Assembly: GCA_031291845.1 (NCBI GenBank)
Contig: JARLIH010000079.1
Coordinates: 1 to 40,958, forward strand
Origin: Isosphaeraceae bacterium
GTDB taxonomy: Bacteria; Planctomycetota; Planctomycetia; Isosphaerales; Isosphaeraceae
DNA: 40,958 nt
Direction of reading: 5' to 3'
Shown here: piece after piece, positions 14,454-23,248 of the stretch
Layout of the letters: each line of letters starts with the position of its first letter
How positions within the stretch are numbered: position 1 is the first letter of the stretch
The notes under the pieces: model-generated
Databases searched by the model: none
Seen by the model: only the letters and a program-made list of their open reading frames with translations
Told to the model about the DNA's origin: nothing
Translations under genes and position numbers: made by a program

Positions 14454-15356
14454 CTATCCCCGAAACAACTGCGTTAGGCGCTCAAGCTCGTCCTGCGAGC
14501 TGAAGTCGATAATAATCTGGCCGCGGTCACGTCCCTTGACGCGGATCAGAACGGGAGTGCCGAAGCGTTCATGGAGCGAGCGTTCCATTTCGAGGACATG
14601 GGGCGCCCGGCCGTCGCCCGGCGTGGCGTCCGTATGGGCCGGGTCCTTGCGGATCCGAGGACGAGACGGAGTCGGCTCGCCGGTAGCCACGAGGGCCTCG
14701 GTCTGGCGCACCGAAAGGTTCTCGGCGATCACGCGCTGGCATGCGCCGCGCTGCTGGTCGGCGTCGGGAAGACCGAGCAGGGCCCGTGCGTGGCCTTGCG
14801 TGATCTTCTTGTTGCGCACGGCGTCCTGGACTTCTTCGGGAAGCTCGAGGAGGCGGATGAGGTTCGACACGGTCGAGCGGTCGAGACCGAGGCGGCCGGC
14901 GAGTTCTTCCTGGGTGCCGCCGTAGCGGTGGAGGTAGTCGCGGAACGCGGTCGCCTTTTCGAGGGCGTTCAGGTCTTCGCGCTGGAGGTTCTCGACCATC
15001 GCCAGCTCGGTCACGCGCTGGTCGTCCAGCTCCATGACCCGCGCGGGGACGTCGTGCAGCTTCGCTTCCATACTCGCGCGCAGCCGCCGCTCGCCCGCGA
15101 TAAGCTGGTAGCGGTCGCCAACCACGCGGACGAGCACGGGCTGGAGCATCCCGTGCTGGCGAAGCGAGTCGGCCAGCGCGGCGATCTCGGTCGGGTCGAA
15201 CTCGCGCCGGGGCTGAAACGGGTTCGGGTCGATCTGTTCGATCGGAATGTGCGTCAGGTCGCCGCTTTCGAGCGAGCTGGGCTCGAAGCCCCCCTCCTCG
15301 CGGCCCAGCAGCGCTTCCAAGCCGCGCCCGAGTCGCCTCTTACTAGTGCTGTTCAC
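14454..15356 (-). CDS. parB: Chromosome-partitioning protein ParB
   Basis: A 300-aa CTP-dependent DNA clamp that loads at parS and spreads to organise the origin region. The N-terminus (RRLGRGLEALLG) is the usual ParA-stimulating segment. The CTPase/ParB-N domain contains NPFQPRREFD, QPVLVR and the CTP-binding GERRLRAS, followed by ENLQREDLNALEKA. A helix-turn-helix (TQEELAGRLGLDRSTVSNLI) binds parS, and the C-terminus is the dimerisation domain. The GTG at 15356 has GGAGGT 8 nt upstream and overlaps the parA end by 14 nt, so parAB is one operon. Nearby parS-like palindromes agree with its role. Confidence 0.97.
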   Translation of the reverse strand: MNSTSKRRLGRGLEALLGREEGGFEPSSLESGDLTHIPIEQIDPNPFQPRREFDPTEIAALADSLRQHGMLQPVLVRVVGDRYQLIAGERRLRASMEAKLHDVPARVMELDDQRVTELAMVENLQREDLNALEKATAFRDYLHRYGGTQEELAGRLGLDRSTVSNLIRLLELPEEVQDAVRNKKITQGHARALLGLPDADQQRGACQRVIAENLSVRQTEALVATGEPTPSRPRIRKDPAHTDATPGDGRAPHVLEMERSLHERFGTPVLIRVKGRDRGQIIIDFSSQDELERLTQLFRG

Positions 15357-16095
15357 GGTCCATGACCTCCATGACGAGTTCCGTGTAGGCCCAGGCGCCC
15401 CGGGCCCGGGGGGCGTAGTCGAGCACACTCACGCCGTGGCTCGGCGCTTCGCTGATGTGAACGTCGCGGGGAATCATCGTCTCGAAGACGGTTCCCTCAA
15501 AGAATTCCCGGACCTCGTTGGCGACCTCGTTCGCCAGGTCGAGCGCGGGGTCGTACATCGTCAGGACCAGCCCGCCGATCTCGAGCCGGTGGTTCTCACG
15601 CGCCTTGGTTTGCCGGGCGAGGTCGATGATTTGCGATAACCCTTCCATGGCAAAGTACTCGCACTGGATCGGGATGTAGACCTCGGCCGACGCCCCCAGC
15701 GCGGCACGCGTCAGCTGGCCGAGCGAGGGCGGGCAGTCGATCATGATGAAGTCGTACCCGCTGAGCTCGTTCGCCAACTGCTGGCGCAACAGCGAAGCGC
15801 GCTGACGGTTCGATGCCGACAGTGCGTCCGCGTCGGCGAGGCTGAGCGATCCCGGCAGCACGTGCAGGCCGGACAGCGTCGTTTCAACAACCGACTCGGC
15901 AAGCGGGCGCCCGGCCACCAGGGGGTGTCGCTGGGCAGGCTCGACGCCGAGACCGCTCGTGGCGTTGCACTGAGGATCGACATCAATCACAAGCGCTGTG
16001 CGCCCGGCTTTGGCGAGCCCGGCGGCAACGTTGATGGCGGTCGTTGTCTTTCCGACGCCCCCCTTCTGGTTGGCCACGCTGATGATCTTGGCCAC
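15343..16095 (-). CDS. parA: Chromosome-partitioning ATPase ParA (Soj)
   Basis: A 250-aa ParA/MinD-type ATPase that drives segregation of ParB-parS complexes. It starts with IISVANQKGGVGKTTTAIN, including the deviant Walker A KGGVGKTT. It continues with VIDVDPQCNAT, the Walker B region FIMIDCPPSLG and the late segment IPRDVHISEAPSHG typical of Soj proteins. The GTG at 16095 is chosen because the conserved strand begins directly after it and GGAG lies 10 nt upstream. A longer open frame upstream encodes no conserved sequence. It is transcribed with parB; the 158-nt gap to pncB probably holds the promoter or read-through region. Confidence 0.97.
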   Translation of the reverse strand: MAKIISVANQKGGVGKTTTAINVAAGLAKAGRTALVIDVDPQCNATSGLGVEPAQRHPLVAGRPLAESVVETTLSGLHVLPGSLSLADADALSASNRQRASLLRQQLANELSGYDFIMIDCPPSLGQLTRAALGASAEVYIPIQCEYFAMEGLSQIIDLARQTKARENHRLEIGGLVLTMYDPALDLANEVANEVREFFEGTVFETMIPRDVHISEAPSHGVSVLDYAPRARGAWAYTELVMEVMDREQH

Positions 16096-16253
16096 GACGC
16101 GGTGACTCCGGCATGCGTGCACGCGGACTTGATGCGCGGTGGCATGTCCCCTTCCCTGGAAGACTTCCCTGCCGGCCGCGGCTTCCTTGCGACTTTGGCG
16201 CTGAATCGAAGAGAGTGGCCGAATCGTATCGCTGACTGTCAAGGGTGTAAAGC

Positions 16254-17636
16254 TCAAGTTTCGTCCGGGGCGCGAGTGGCCTCTCGGTACGGCTTCGCAA
16301 GCTCTTCCGCGACCGCCCGGACCGCCTGGCTGTAGGTCGGCCGGAAGGTCGATAGCGCCTCGACTCCTCGAAGTTCCGGCGGGAGCGATTCAAGCTGTGC
16401 ACGGCAGCGGTCGCGGACCTCACCCAGGCGAGGGAGCGGCTCGAGCACTCCTCCCCGCACCACGTGCTCGAGGAGCGGCTCGCCCTCGGCAGCTTCGTCG
16501 ACCAATGTCACCGTGTCGCGCGCGATCCGTCCGTCCGGTCCGAACGTCCGGTAGACCTGTTTCGCCCGGGGATAAGTGATCTTTCCCGAGCTGAGCTTGA
16601 TGCGCCCGCGCCCGTCGAGCTCCACGAGCTTGTAGACCATGGCCAGCGCCGGCGCGTCGCGGCTGGTGACCAGCTCGGTCCCGATACCAAACGCGTCGAT
16701 CGGCGCACCGCCGGCCAATAGCCTGGCGATCTGGAACTCGTCGAGGTCGCCTGAGGCGAAGATCCGGACGGCAGAGCGACCGTGCGCATCCAGGAACGCA
16801 CGCGCTGCGCGGCTGAGGGTCAAGAGATCACCGCTGTCAAGGCGGACGGCCCGGACTGGAGGATCAAGAGCGCCGGCGTGTTCGACCCCGCGAGCGGTGT
16901 CGTAGGTGTCGACGAGCATCGTCGAGGCCGTCGGAAACAGGTGGGCGAACGCGCTGAACGCCTGCGCTTCCTGGTCAAAAGACTGGACCCACGAGTGGGC
17001 CATCGTCCCCGCGCACGGGATGCCGATGCGGAGGGATGCCTCGACGTTGCTGGTCCCGTCGAACCCTGCCGGGTAAGCCGCTCGGGCCGCGAGGAGGCTC
17101 GCGTGCGGACCCGGCGCCCGCCGCGCTCCGAAGTCGTACAGCGACCGGCCACCCGCCGCGGCGACGATGCGCGCGGCTTTCGATGCCACCGACGTTGGGT
17201 AGCCCAGCGATGCCAGCAAGAACGTCTCAACCCACTGGGCCAGGGCCAGCGGAGCCTGGACGCGCACGAGCGGCTCGCCCTCAAAGACGACCGTTCCCTC
17301 GGGCACGGCCCAGACGTCTCCCCGGAAGCGCAATCTCCCGAGCCAGCTAAAGAATGACGGATCGACCGCGTCGAAAACCGGCCACCGCTGCAATGCGTCG
17401 ATCTGGCCCGGCGAGAAGGCGAGCCCGAGCAGGTCGCGCAGCGCCTGCTCGAGTCCGGCGAACACCAGGTAAGTACGTCCTTTCGGAAGGCGTCTGACGA
17501 AGAGCTCGAACGTTGCCGGCAACTCGTCCATCCCATTCGCCACGTAGCCGGCCATCATTGTGAGCTGGTAGAGGTCGGTGAGCGGGCCGAGGGCCGTCGG
17601 CTCGGGCCAGAGCGAGACGGGGGGATCGTCACTCAT
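16254..17636 (-). CDS. pncB: Nicotinate phosphoribosyltransferase
   Basis: A 460-aa NAD-salvage enzyme that makes nicotinate mononucleotide from nicotinate and PRPP with ATP. Typical segments are LTDLYQLTMMAGY at the N-terminus, YDFGARRA, GTSNVEASLRIGIPCAGTMAHS (substrate and catalytic His region), RLDSGDL, ASGDLDEF and the phosphate loop near DAFGIGTELV. Length fits the longer bacterial/archaeal PncB class. ATG 17636 has AGGAG 6 nt upstream and overlaps the end of the glycosyltransferase gene by 8 nt, so the two are translationally coupled. It lies directly upstream of parAB on the same strand. Confidence 0.95.
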   Translation of the reverse strand: MSDDPPVSLWPEPTALGPLTDLYQLTMMAGYVANGMDELPATFELFVRRLPKGRTYLVFAGLEQALRDLLGLAFSPGQIDALQRWPVFDAVDPSFFSWLGRLRFRGDVWAVPEGTVVFEGEPLVRVQAPLALAQWVETFLLASLGYPTSVASKAARIVAAAGGRSLYDFGARRAPGPHASLLAARAAYPAGFDGTSNVEASLRIGIPCAGTMAHSWVQSFDQEAQAFSAFAHLFPTASTMLVDTYDTARGVEHAGALDPPVRAVRLDSGDLLTLSRAARAFLDAHGRSAVRIFASGDLDEFQIARLLAGGAPIDAFGIGTELVTSRDAPALAMVYKLVELDGRGRIKLSSGKITYPRAKQVYRTFGPDGRIARDTVTLVDEAAEGEPLLEHVVRGGVLEPLPRLGEVRDRCRAQLESLPPELRGVEALSTFRPTYSQAVRAVAEELAKPYREATRAPDET

Positions 17637-19374
17637 GAACGTCTCCTGCCGGCGGCCGGCCACCCGCCGCCCCGATCGGAGCGAGTCGCCACACAAAGAA
17701 CCGCCGCTTCGGGTGCGGGCGATATGCCGCGCCCGGATCGATGTCGAGGAGAGTGACCGGGTCGAGCTCATCGACGAAGCGCTCCTCGACCATCCAAAAC
17801 CGTTCGAGGTCCGTCACCGCCCGGGGCACGTCTCCATCCTGTGCGAGCAGCACTTCATCGACGATCGCGCGCGTATCGGCTCGAGTTGGCCCGAGCAACG
17901 CCTTCACACCTTCCGCAAGCGTGACTCGCTGCCGCGCCTGGTTCAAGTAAAACGCCAGTGGGCGTCGCGCCAGGACGACGAACGTGGGACGCCGGGACTC
18001 GGGCACGTCGACCGGCGCGAGGGTCGCCGTCGCCTCGCGCAGCGAAGGCGCGGGCTGGAAGACCCACGAAATCGGTAGGACGACGGGTCGCAGGATCAAC
18101 GTTTGCGCCGTAGCCGCGAGCACGATCGAGAACATTGATCCCAGAACCACGACGCGCGTACGATGCGTGGCGAACAGCCAAGGTTGTTCGGGCAATCCGG
18201 TCGCCTGCCAGACCGCGAGCTTTGCGGTCACCCCCGCCACGAGGATCCAGCCCGCGGCGTGAAGCGGGAGCCAAAGCCGGGCATACGGATGGTAGAACGG
18301 CGTGAGCACGGAGAGGACGAGCCACGACGCTCCCAGGACACGGTGCGCTGGCTCCTTGCGGCGGAGGAGCCAGAGCCAAGCGCCCAGGCCGATCCACCAT
18401 GGCAGGCTCGTGACAGCTCCCAGCAACAGCGATCCCAGGACCAGTCCGGCGACGTACCGGCCGGCGCGTCGTGTTGAGCGCGGCGTTGCACCGGCGGTCC
18501 AGCACGCACTCGACCAGGCGACGGCCCACGCGACGATCGGAAAGAATGGCGCACCCGACAGAGCGTGCGCCTGGGCCAGTTGCAATTCCCAGTGAGGGAG
18601 CCAGCTCGCCGCGTCGCCGAGGTAGCTGCGCTGGTGACGTAAAAGGGCGGAATAGCCACCGTGGCGCTCGACGAACAAATACCACGGCGCGTAGACCACG
18701 GCGGCCACGCAGGCGCCGAGGAGCCCAAATCCAAACGTCCTCACGAGTGCTGCGCGCTTCCGGTCCCCGGGGTTGGCAACCGGACCCGCGAACGCCGCGA
18801 TCATTGTGACCGCGCCCGCGAGCCAGCCGTTGTACTTGAAGTACTGCGCGAGCCCGACGGTGAGTCCGAGCACGATGGCTCGTGCGCAGCCCGGTCGTTC
18901 CAGAAAGCGCGCCGCCGCGCCCATCGCCAGTAGCCAACAAACGAGAAACGGGATGTCCGTCAGCGCCTTCCGCGAAAACGCGATTGCGGCGACCGAGAAG
19001 GCGGCGAACGCTGCCGCGGCTACGCCCGCACCGGGGCCGAAAGTTCGCCTCCCGACCCAGCCGGCGAGGGGGACGGCCGCCACCCCGAAGACCGCGGCTG
19101 ACAGGATCGCCGCGCTGTCGGAGACGCCGAGGAGCCCGTAGGCGAGCCCGACGACGACCGGGAACCCGGGGGGAGCGTACGGAACCACTCCCGCGTCGAG
19201 CGCTGACAGTCCTCGGGGCGCAACGGCCCAGAGACCCGAAATGGCATAGATGCCTTCGTCGAAATGTGTGAGGCCGAGCCTGCCGAAAGCCCAGAACCGA
19301 GCCACGACTCCGGCGAGAGTCAGGACTGCGACGAGACGTCGTTCGTGTGTCTCAGCGGGGACAGCAGCGCTCAT
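17629..19374 (-). CDS. GT39/GT83-like membrane glycosyltransferase (dolichyl-phosphate-mannose-protein-type)
   Basis: A 581-aa polytopic membrane protein with about 11-12 hydrophobic helices over residues 12-400 and a soluble C-terminal part of about 170 residues. The first outer loop carries LTHFDEGIYA, the acidic DE motif used as catalytic base region in PMT/ArnT-type enzymes. The ALTDIPF segment in the second loop is also characteristic. These enzymes transfer sugars from polyprenyl-phosphate carriers to lipid or protein acceptors at the outer face of the membrane; donor and acceptor are unknown here. ATG 19374 is the first start that gives the hydrophobic N-terminus directly. Coupling with pncB by 8-nt overlap appears incidental to function. 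Confidence 0.82.
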   Translation of the reverse strand: MSAAVPAETHERRLVAVLTLAGVVARFWAFGRLGLTHFDEGIYAISGLWAVAPRGLSALDAGVVPYAPPGFPVVVGLAYGLLGVSDSAAILSAAVFGVAAVPLAGWVGRRTFGPGAGVAAAAFAAFSVAAIAFSRKALTDIPFLVCWLLAMGAAARFLERPGCARAIVLGLTVGLAQYFKYNGWLAGAVTMIAAFAGPVANPGDRKRAALVRTFGFGLLGACVAAVVYAPWYLFVERHGGYSALLRHQRSYLGDAASWLPHWELQLAQAHALSGAPFFPIVAWAVAWSSACWTAGATPRSTRRAGRYVAGLVLGSLLLGAVTSLPWWIGLGAWLWLLRRKEPAHRVLGASWLVLSVLTPFYHPYARLWLPLHAAGWILVAGVTAKLAVWQATGLPEQPWLFATHRTRVVVLGSMFSIVLAATAQTLILRPVVLPISWVFQPAPSLREATATLAPVDVPESRRPTFVVLARRPLAFYLNQARQRVTLAEGVKALLGPTRADTRAIVDEVLLAQDGDVPRAVTDLERFWMVEERFVDELDPVTLLDIDPGAAYRPHPKRRFFVWRLAPIGAAGGRPPAGDVHE

Positions 19375-19429
19375 GGGGCCCGATTCTATCGAGCTCCGCG
19401 GAACTTCGCAGCCTCTACTGGCGCACCTG

Positions 19430-19443
19430 GTTCCACGTGGAAC
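19430..19443. other. parS: parS-like ParB-binding site 2
   Basis: GTTCCACGTGGAAC, identical to the site at 11816, lies in the 172-nt divergent region between the glycosyltransferase and the histone-deacetylase-like gene. It is 3.3 kb from the parA start. Two exact copies of a 14-bp palindrome on either side of parAB are unlikely by chance. Confidence 0.85.
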
Positions 19444-19546
19444 CCGCCGCATTGACGGCGATGCGGCGGCCGGCTTACCCTCAAAAGGATGTTGCGCGCA
19501 GCGCACCAGGTGTCGGGAGATCCGGCGGGAGCCGTGGAGGGTTCGG

Positions 19547-20497
19547 ATGGTCGTGCTTTTCACCGACCGGCGCATGATTGACCACCTGACCCCTCCCCGC
19601 CACCCGGAGCGGCCCGAGCGGCTGATTGCGATCCTCCGCCACCTGGAGCGCACCGGCTGGTCGGCCGCTTGCCCCGCGGGGGTCGTGCGCGAGGCGTCGC
19701 CCGAAGAGCTCCGACGGGTTCACGACCTGGCTTACGTCGAGAGCGTCGCGCACTTCGAGGAACGGCAGGGGGGGCTCATCGAGGCGGACACGTGGGTCGG
19801 ATCAGGTTCCAACCTGGCCGCGCGGCTCGCCGCCGGGGCGGCGATCGAGGCCGTGAAGCGCGTGATCGCTGGCCCCGACACCAGGGCCCTATGCCTGGTC
19901 CGCCCTCCGGGGCATCATGCGCGGCCCGCCGAGGCGATGGGCTTTTGCCTGTACGACAACGTCGCGGTGGCCGCAGCCCACGCGCGGGACCAGCTTGAAA
20001 TCAATCGGATCCTGATCGTCGATTTCGACGTCCACCACGGGAACGGGACCCAGGAAATCTTCTACGACGACGGGCGGGTCGCGTTTCTCTCGATTCATCG
20101 CTATCCGTTCTACCCCGGCTCGGGCGCGAAGGACGAGACCGGCACCGGACGCGGGCTCGGTGTCATTGCCAACATCCCCCTGCCCTTCGGTGTCTCTCGC
20201 GCTGAGTACCATGCGGCATTCGAAAGCGGCCTTTCCAAGCTGGCAGACCGCGTGCGGCCTGAGCTCGTGCTGATCAGCGCGGGGTTCGACGCTCACGCCG
20301 AGGACCCCATCGGGAGCCTGGGACTCGAGGTTGAGGACTTCGAGCGCCTCACACGCGCGATCGTCGCCGTTGCGGACACGCACGCAGGCGGCCGGATTGT
20401 CAGCGTCTTGGAGGGGGGGTACAACGTACCGATCCTTGCCGGTTGCGTGGCGGTGCACCTCGAGGCCCTTGGGGCGGAAGCGCGGGGCGGTGCCTGA
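19547..20497 (+). CDS. Histone-deacetylase-family (AcuC/HDAC-like) zinc hydrolase
   Basis: A 316-aa arginase-deacetylase-fold enzyme. Characteristic segments are HPERPERL near the N-terminus, LVRPPGHHA (the two active-site histidines), GFCLYDNVAVAA, IVDFDVHHGNGTQ (zinc Asp and His), SAGFDAHAEDP (second zinc Asp) and the final EGGYN. Bacterial members deacetylate acetyl-lysine, acetylpolyamines or other amides, and some act on acetyl-CoA synthetase. The true substrate is not evident. ATG 19547 has GGAGG 6 nt upstream; a long open extension upstream lacks family sequence and covers the parS site. The dicarboxylate symporter gene follows after 34 nt and may be co-transcribed. Confidence 0.93.
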   Translation: MVVLFTDRRMIDHLTPPRHPERPERLIAILRHLERTGWSAACPAGVVREASPEELRRVHDLAYVESVAHFEERQGGLIEADTWVGSGSNLAARLAAGAAIEAVKRVIAGPDTRALCLVRPPGHHARPAEAMGFCLYDNVAVAAAHARDQLEINRILIVDFDVHHGNGTQEIFYDDGRVAFLSIHRYPFYPGSGAKDETGTGRGLGVIANIPLPFGVSRAEYHAAFESGLSKLADRVRPELVLISAGFDAHAEDPIGSLGLEVEDFERLTRAIVAVADTHAGGRIVSVLEGGYNVPILAGCVAVHLEALGAEARGGA

Positions 20498-20531
20498 CTG
20501 ACAACGGCGGCCCAGGCCCCCGGAGTCCTCG

Positions 20532-21845
20532 ATGGATTCGCCCGTTGCTCACACGACGAAACGCCGGCGGGTCCCGTTCGTCGGCTGCATCGTCGCGGCG
20601 ATGGTCCTTGGCGTCTTGGTAGGTCTCGCGTTCGGGGGCAAGGTGGAAGACCTTGGCCAGCTCGGGACCGTGATCATCGGTCTCATCAAGGCACTCGCTG
20701 GACCCCTCCTGCTCTTCGCGATCCTCGACGCGTTCGCCCGCACGAACGTGCGGATGCGCAACGCGGGACTCATGGTGTCGATCGCGCTCACGAACGCGCT
20801 GATCGCTGTTGCGATCGGACTCGCCCTGTCCAACACGCTGCAACCGGGCCGCTACCTCAGCCCGCCGGCGGTCGGGTCCGGATCGCCTGCCGCGGTGCCG
20901 AAGCTCGGCAAGATCGACTTCTGGGCCGAGCTCCTGGGCTATATCCCGACGAGCGTGCTCAAGCCGTTCCTCGACAATTCCATCGTCTCCATCGTGTTCC
21001 TTGCGGTCCTCGGCGGGCTCGCCCTCCGGCGCGTCCGACATGAGCAGCAGGAGCGGGGCGAGCACGGCTATCTCGTACTCGAAGGGTTCATCTCCACGAC
21101 GTATCACGTGATCGAACGGATGCTCGGTGCGGTGATCACCGTGGTCCCGCTCGCGGTTTTCGGCGTGGTGGCGAGCGCGGTCGGAAAGAACGGCTTCGCC
21201 CCGTTCCGCGGGTTGGCGGCGTACGTGTCGGTCGCCGTGCTGGGCCTGGCGATCCAGGTCTTCGTGGTATACCAAGGCTGGCTCGTACTCGTCGCGCGCA
21301 TGCCGCTGCGCCGGTTTTGGACGGGTGCGCGCGACGCTCTCGTTTACGCCCTCGGCGCCAGCAGCAGCCTCGCCACGCTGCCGGTCACTCTCCGGTGCCT
21401 GGATCGAATGAAAGTCACGCCGCAGTCCGCGTCCCTGGCGGCGTGCGTGGGCACGAACTTGAACAACGACGGCATTCTGCTTTACGAGGCGATGGCCGTC
21501 TTGTTTGTCGCTCAGGTTTACGGCATCCACCTCACGCTCTCACAGCAGGCGTTCGCAGCGCTCTCGTGCGTTTTCGCCGGGATCGGCATTGCGGCCGTGC
21601 CCGACGCAGGGCTCATCTCGCTGGCTCTCGTGCTGGCGACCGTGGGCCTGCCGGTGGAGATCGTCCCGCTCCTCCTCACCGTCGATTGGTTGCTCTCACG
21701 GTGCAGGGCGATGACGAACGTGGCGAGCGACATGCTTGTGGCGGTCCTGCTCGACCGCCTGGGCGACGGCGCCGGCGGCGCTGATGCGAGGGCCTTGTCA
21801 TCCTTCGGGGTTCTCGCGGAGACCGCGAGCCCAAAAAAAGAATGA
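20532..21845 (+). CDS. Dicarboxylate/amino acid:cation symporter (DAACS family)
   Basis: A 437-aa inner-membrane transporter of the GltP/DctA/EAAT type. It shows hydrophobic helices from residue 14, the serine-rich re-entrant loop ASSSLATLP, the helix 7 region GTNLNNDG (usually NMDG), the second loop AGIGIAAVPDAG and helix 8 DWLLSRCRAMTNVASD (usually D-x2-RT-x2-N-x3-D). The Arg that sets acidic-substrate preference is in a slightly unusual context, so specificity is open. ATG 20532 has CGGAG 6 nt upstream. The last codons (SPKKE) overlap the terminator of the opposite-strand tRNA-Glu gene. Confidence 0.9.
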   Translation: MDSPVAHTTKRRRVPFVGCIVAAMVLGVLVGLAFGGKVEDLGQLGTVIIGLIKALAGPLLLFAILDAFARTNVRMRNAGLMVSIALTNALIAVAIGLALSNTLQPGRYLSPPAVGSGSPAAVPKLGKIDFWAELLGYIPTSVLKPFLDNSIVSIVFLAVLGGLALRRVRHEQQERGEHGYLVLEGFISTTYHVIERMLGAVITVVPLAVFGVVASAVGKNGFAPFRGLAAYVSVAVLGLAIQVFVVYQGWLVLVARMPLRRFWTGARDALVYALGASSSLATLPVTLRCLDRMKVTPQSASLAACVGTNLNNDGILLYEAMAVLFVAQVYGIHLTLSQQAFAALSCVFAGIGIAAVPDAGLISLALVLATVGLPVEIVPLLLTVDWLLSRCRAMTNVASDMLVAVLLDRLGDGAGGADARALSSFGVLAETASPKKE

Positions 21846-21866
21846 GCCGGGCGGCTGGCCCGGCTC
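21833..21866 (-). terminator. Intrinsic terminator of tRNA-Glu, overlapping the symporter 3' end
   Basis: A perfect 9-bp stem GAGCCGGGC/GCCCGGCTC with a 5-nt loop (21844-21866) is followed on the minus strand by ATTC and seven T residues (21839-21833). It lies 13 nt after the tRNA-Glu 3' end. The T-tract is the complement of the symporter's last Lys codons. Confidence 0.82.
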
Positions 21867-21879
21867 ACTCACGAAGCGA

Positions 21880-21954
21880 TGACCCCGACGGGATTTGAAC
21901 CCGTGTTGCATGCGTGAAAGGCATGTGTCCTAGACCGGGCTAGACGACGGGGCC
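21880..21954 (-). tRNA. tRNA-Glu (anticodon TTC)
   Basis: A 75-nt cloverleaf. Acceptor GGCCCCG pairs with CGGGGTC (one G-T pair), discriminator A. It has the GTCTAG D-arm start, anticodon stem CATGC/GCATG with loop CTTTCAC (anticodon TTC), and a T-arm with GGTTCAAATCC. CCA is not encoded. A strong terminator follows. Confidence 0.95.
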
Positions 21955-22031
21955 GGCGTGCTGGCGAACGACACTCTAATGGATCGCCCCGAGCCACGTC
22001 AAGGTCGGCCGCCGGCCGCCGGTCCCACCGC

Positions 22032-22045
22032 GTTTCCCGTGAAAC
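22032..22045. other. parS: Variant parS-like site
   Basis: GTTTCCCGTGAAAC differs from the canonical parS core by one base (CCCGTG instead of CACGTG), which breaks the central dyad. It lies in the non-coding gap between tRNA-Glu and the DJ-1/PfpI gene. Binding would probably be weaker than at the three good sites. Confidence 0.45.
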
Positions 22046-22138
22046 GCACAGGACTCTTGCGAAGACTGCGAGCGCCCGCTAGCTTGAGGGTCCGTGGGGG
22101 CTCAACCCGTCGATGCGACGAACCGGAGACGACCACCC

Positions 22139-22699
22139 ATGCCAAGGATCCTGCTCATCAGCGGTGACGCGGGCGAAGCCCAGGAAATCTATTACGCCAA
22201 GTACCGGCTCGAAGAGGAAGGATGGAAGGTCGACATTGCCGCGCCCGAGAAGCGGGCGTTCCTGTCGGTCGTCCACGACTTTGAGCCCGGGTTCGATACT
22301 TACACGGAGAAAGCGGGCTATCGCGTGCAGGCAGACGTCGCCTTCGACGACGTCGATCCCACCGTGTACGACGCCCTTGTCCTGCCCGGTGGCCGGGCCC
22401 CGGAATACTTGCGGAACAACCCGAAGGCGGTCGCCCTCGTCCGTCACTTCGTCGAGACCGGAAAGCCAATCGGCGCGAACTGCCACGGACCGCTTCTCGT
22501 TATGGCCGCGGGGGGCGTGCACGGGAAGACGCTCACGTGTTACCCCGACTTGGAGCCCGACGTGCGGGCCGCAGGCGCGGAGTTCGTCAATCGCGACGTC
22601 GTCGTCGATGGTTCGCTCGTGACCGTCCGGGGCTGGCCGGACAACGGGCCTTGGATGCGCGAGTTCGTACGCATGCTCAAAGCCCGCCAGGCGAAATGA
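22139..22699 (+). CDS. DJ-1/PfpI family protein
   Basis: A 186-aa protein of the PfpI/YhbO/YraA branch of the DJ-1 superfamily. The nucleophile elbow GANCHGPLLVM holds the conserved Cys followed by His, LVLPGGRAPEYLR forms the oxyanion strand, and the DLEPDVRAAGAEFVNRDVVVDG tail is typical of PfpI members. Proteins of this class have been reported as proteases, methylglyoxalases or deglycases with a general stress role; the activity here cannot be decided. ATG 22139 is used, with GGAG about 11 nt upstream. It is convergent with csrA, 96 nt away. Confidence 0.93.
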   Translation: MPRILLISGDAGEAQEIYYAKYRLEEEGWKVDIAAPEKRAFLSVVHDFEPGFDTYTEKAGYRVQADVAFDDVDPTVYDALVLPGGRAPEYLRNNPKAVALVRHFVETGKPIGANCHGPLLVMAAGGVHGKTLTCYPDLEPDVRAAGAEFVNRDVVVDGSLVTVRGWPDNGPWMREFVRMLKARQAK

Positions 22700-22795
22700 C
22701 GCCGAGCCGAGACCCTCATCCACCGGGGCGCGTACCTGAACGGCGGATCAGATCGCTCTGCCGCGTTCACGCGCCCGCCTCCTCTGCATCTCCGC

Positions 22796-23011
22796 TCAAG
22801 ATTCGGGCGTCACCGCGGTCGAACCATGGTCGCGAGCGCGCGCCTGGTTCTGGCTTTGAATGGCTTCGTAGACTTCACGACGGTGGACCGTAACGGTCTT
22901 TGGGGCTTCGATGCCCAGGCGCACCTTGTCCCCTCGGATCTCGATCACGGTTACCGTGATGTTGTCGTTGATGATGATGCTCTCGTTTTTCTTCCGGGAG
23001 AGAACCAGCAT
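22796..23011 (-). CDS. csrA: Carbon storage regulator CsrA
   Basis: A 71-aa RNA-binding protein starting with the invariant [16 protein letters not shown] and continuing with [17 protein letters not shown] and [11 protein letters not shown]. That is the whole beta-strand core plus helix. CsrA dimers bind GGA motifs in mRNA leaders and change translation or stability. The C-terminal 15 residues are a polar tail beyond the core. ATG 23011 has AGGGGAG 5 nt upstream. No flagellar gene or FliW, common CsrA neighbours, is in view. It stands alone on the minus strand downstream of the sigma-factor gene. Confidence 0.96.
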   Translation of the reverse strand: MLVLSRKKNESIIINDNITVTVIEIRGDKVRLGIEAPKTVTVHRREVYEAIQSQNQARARDHGSTAVTPES

Positions 23012-23127
23012 CGCCGCTCCCCTCTGAGGCCAAGCTCGCTTGGCGATGTCCATCCGCTCACTAGGCCGTTCATCATGGATGTCGTGGAGGACACGAGCAC
23101 AACATCGTTGACAATACAACTCTAACG

Positions 23128-23144
23128 GACCCACCTAGTGGGTC
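23128..23144. repeat. Inverted repeat between csrA and the sigma-factor gene
   Basis: GACCCAC-CTA-GTGGGTC is a perfect 7-bp inverted repeat in the 237-nt space upstream of csrA and downstream of the ECF sigma gene. It could be an operator or a weak terminator stem; no T-tract follows. Confidence 0.4.
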
Positions 23145-23248
23145 AAGTGGTCGCGGAGAATTTCGCAAAGCACGCAAGTTATCAAGAAAGGGGGATTGGT
23201 GAGGTCGCGTAGGGAAGGCGTGCCGTGCCGGAAAGCGAAACTGAACTG

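Noticed and set aside
14200..14925. A 241-codon plus-strand frame over the parB end
   Set aside because: Most of it is antisense to parB, and the free part has no conserved features.
19250..19546. N-terminal extension of the HDAC-like gene
   Set aside because: It overlaps the divergent glycosyltransferase gene and parS site 2, and lacks family sequence; GGAGG supports the start at 19547.
21102..21115. Palindrome GTATCACGTGATCG as another parS
   Set aside because: Four mismatches to the parS core and inside the symporter coding sequence; the CACGTG centre alone is not enough.
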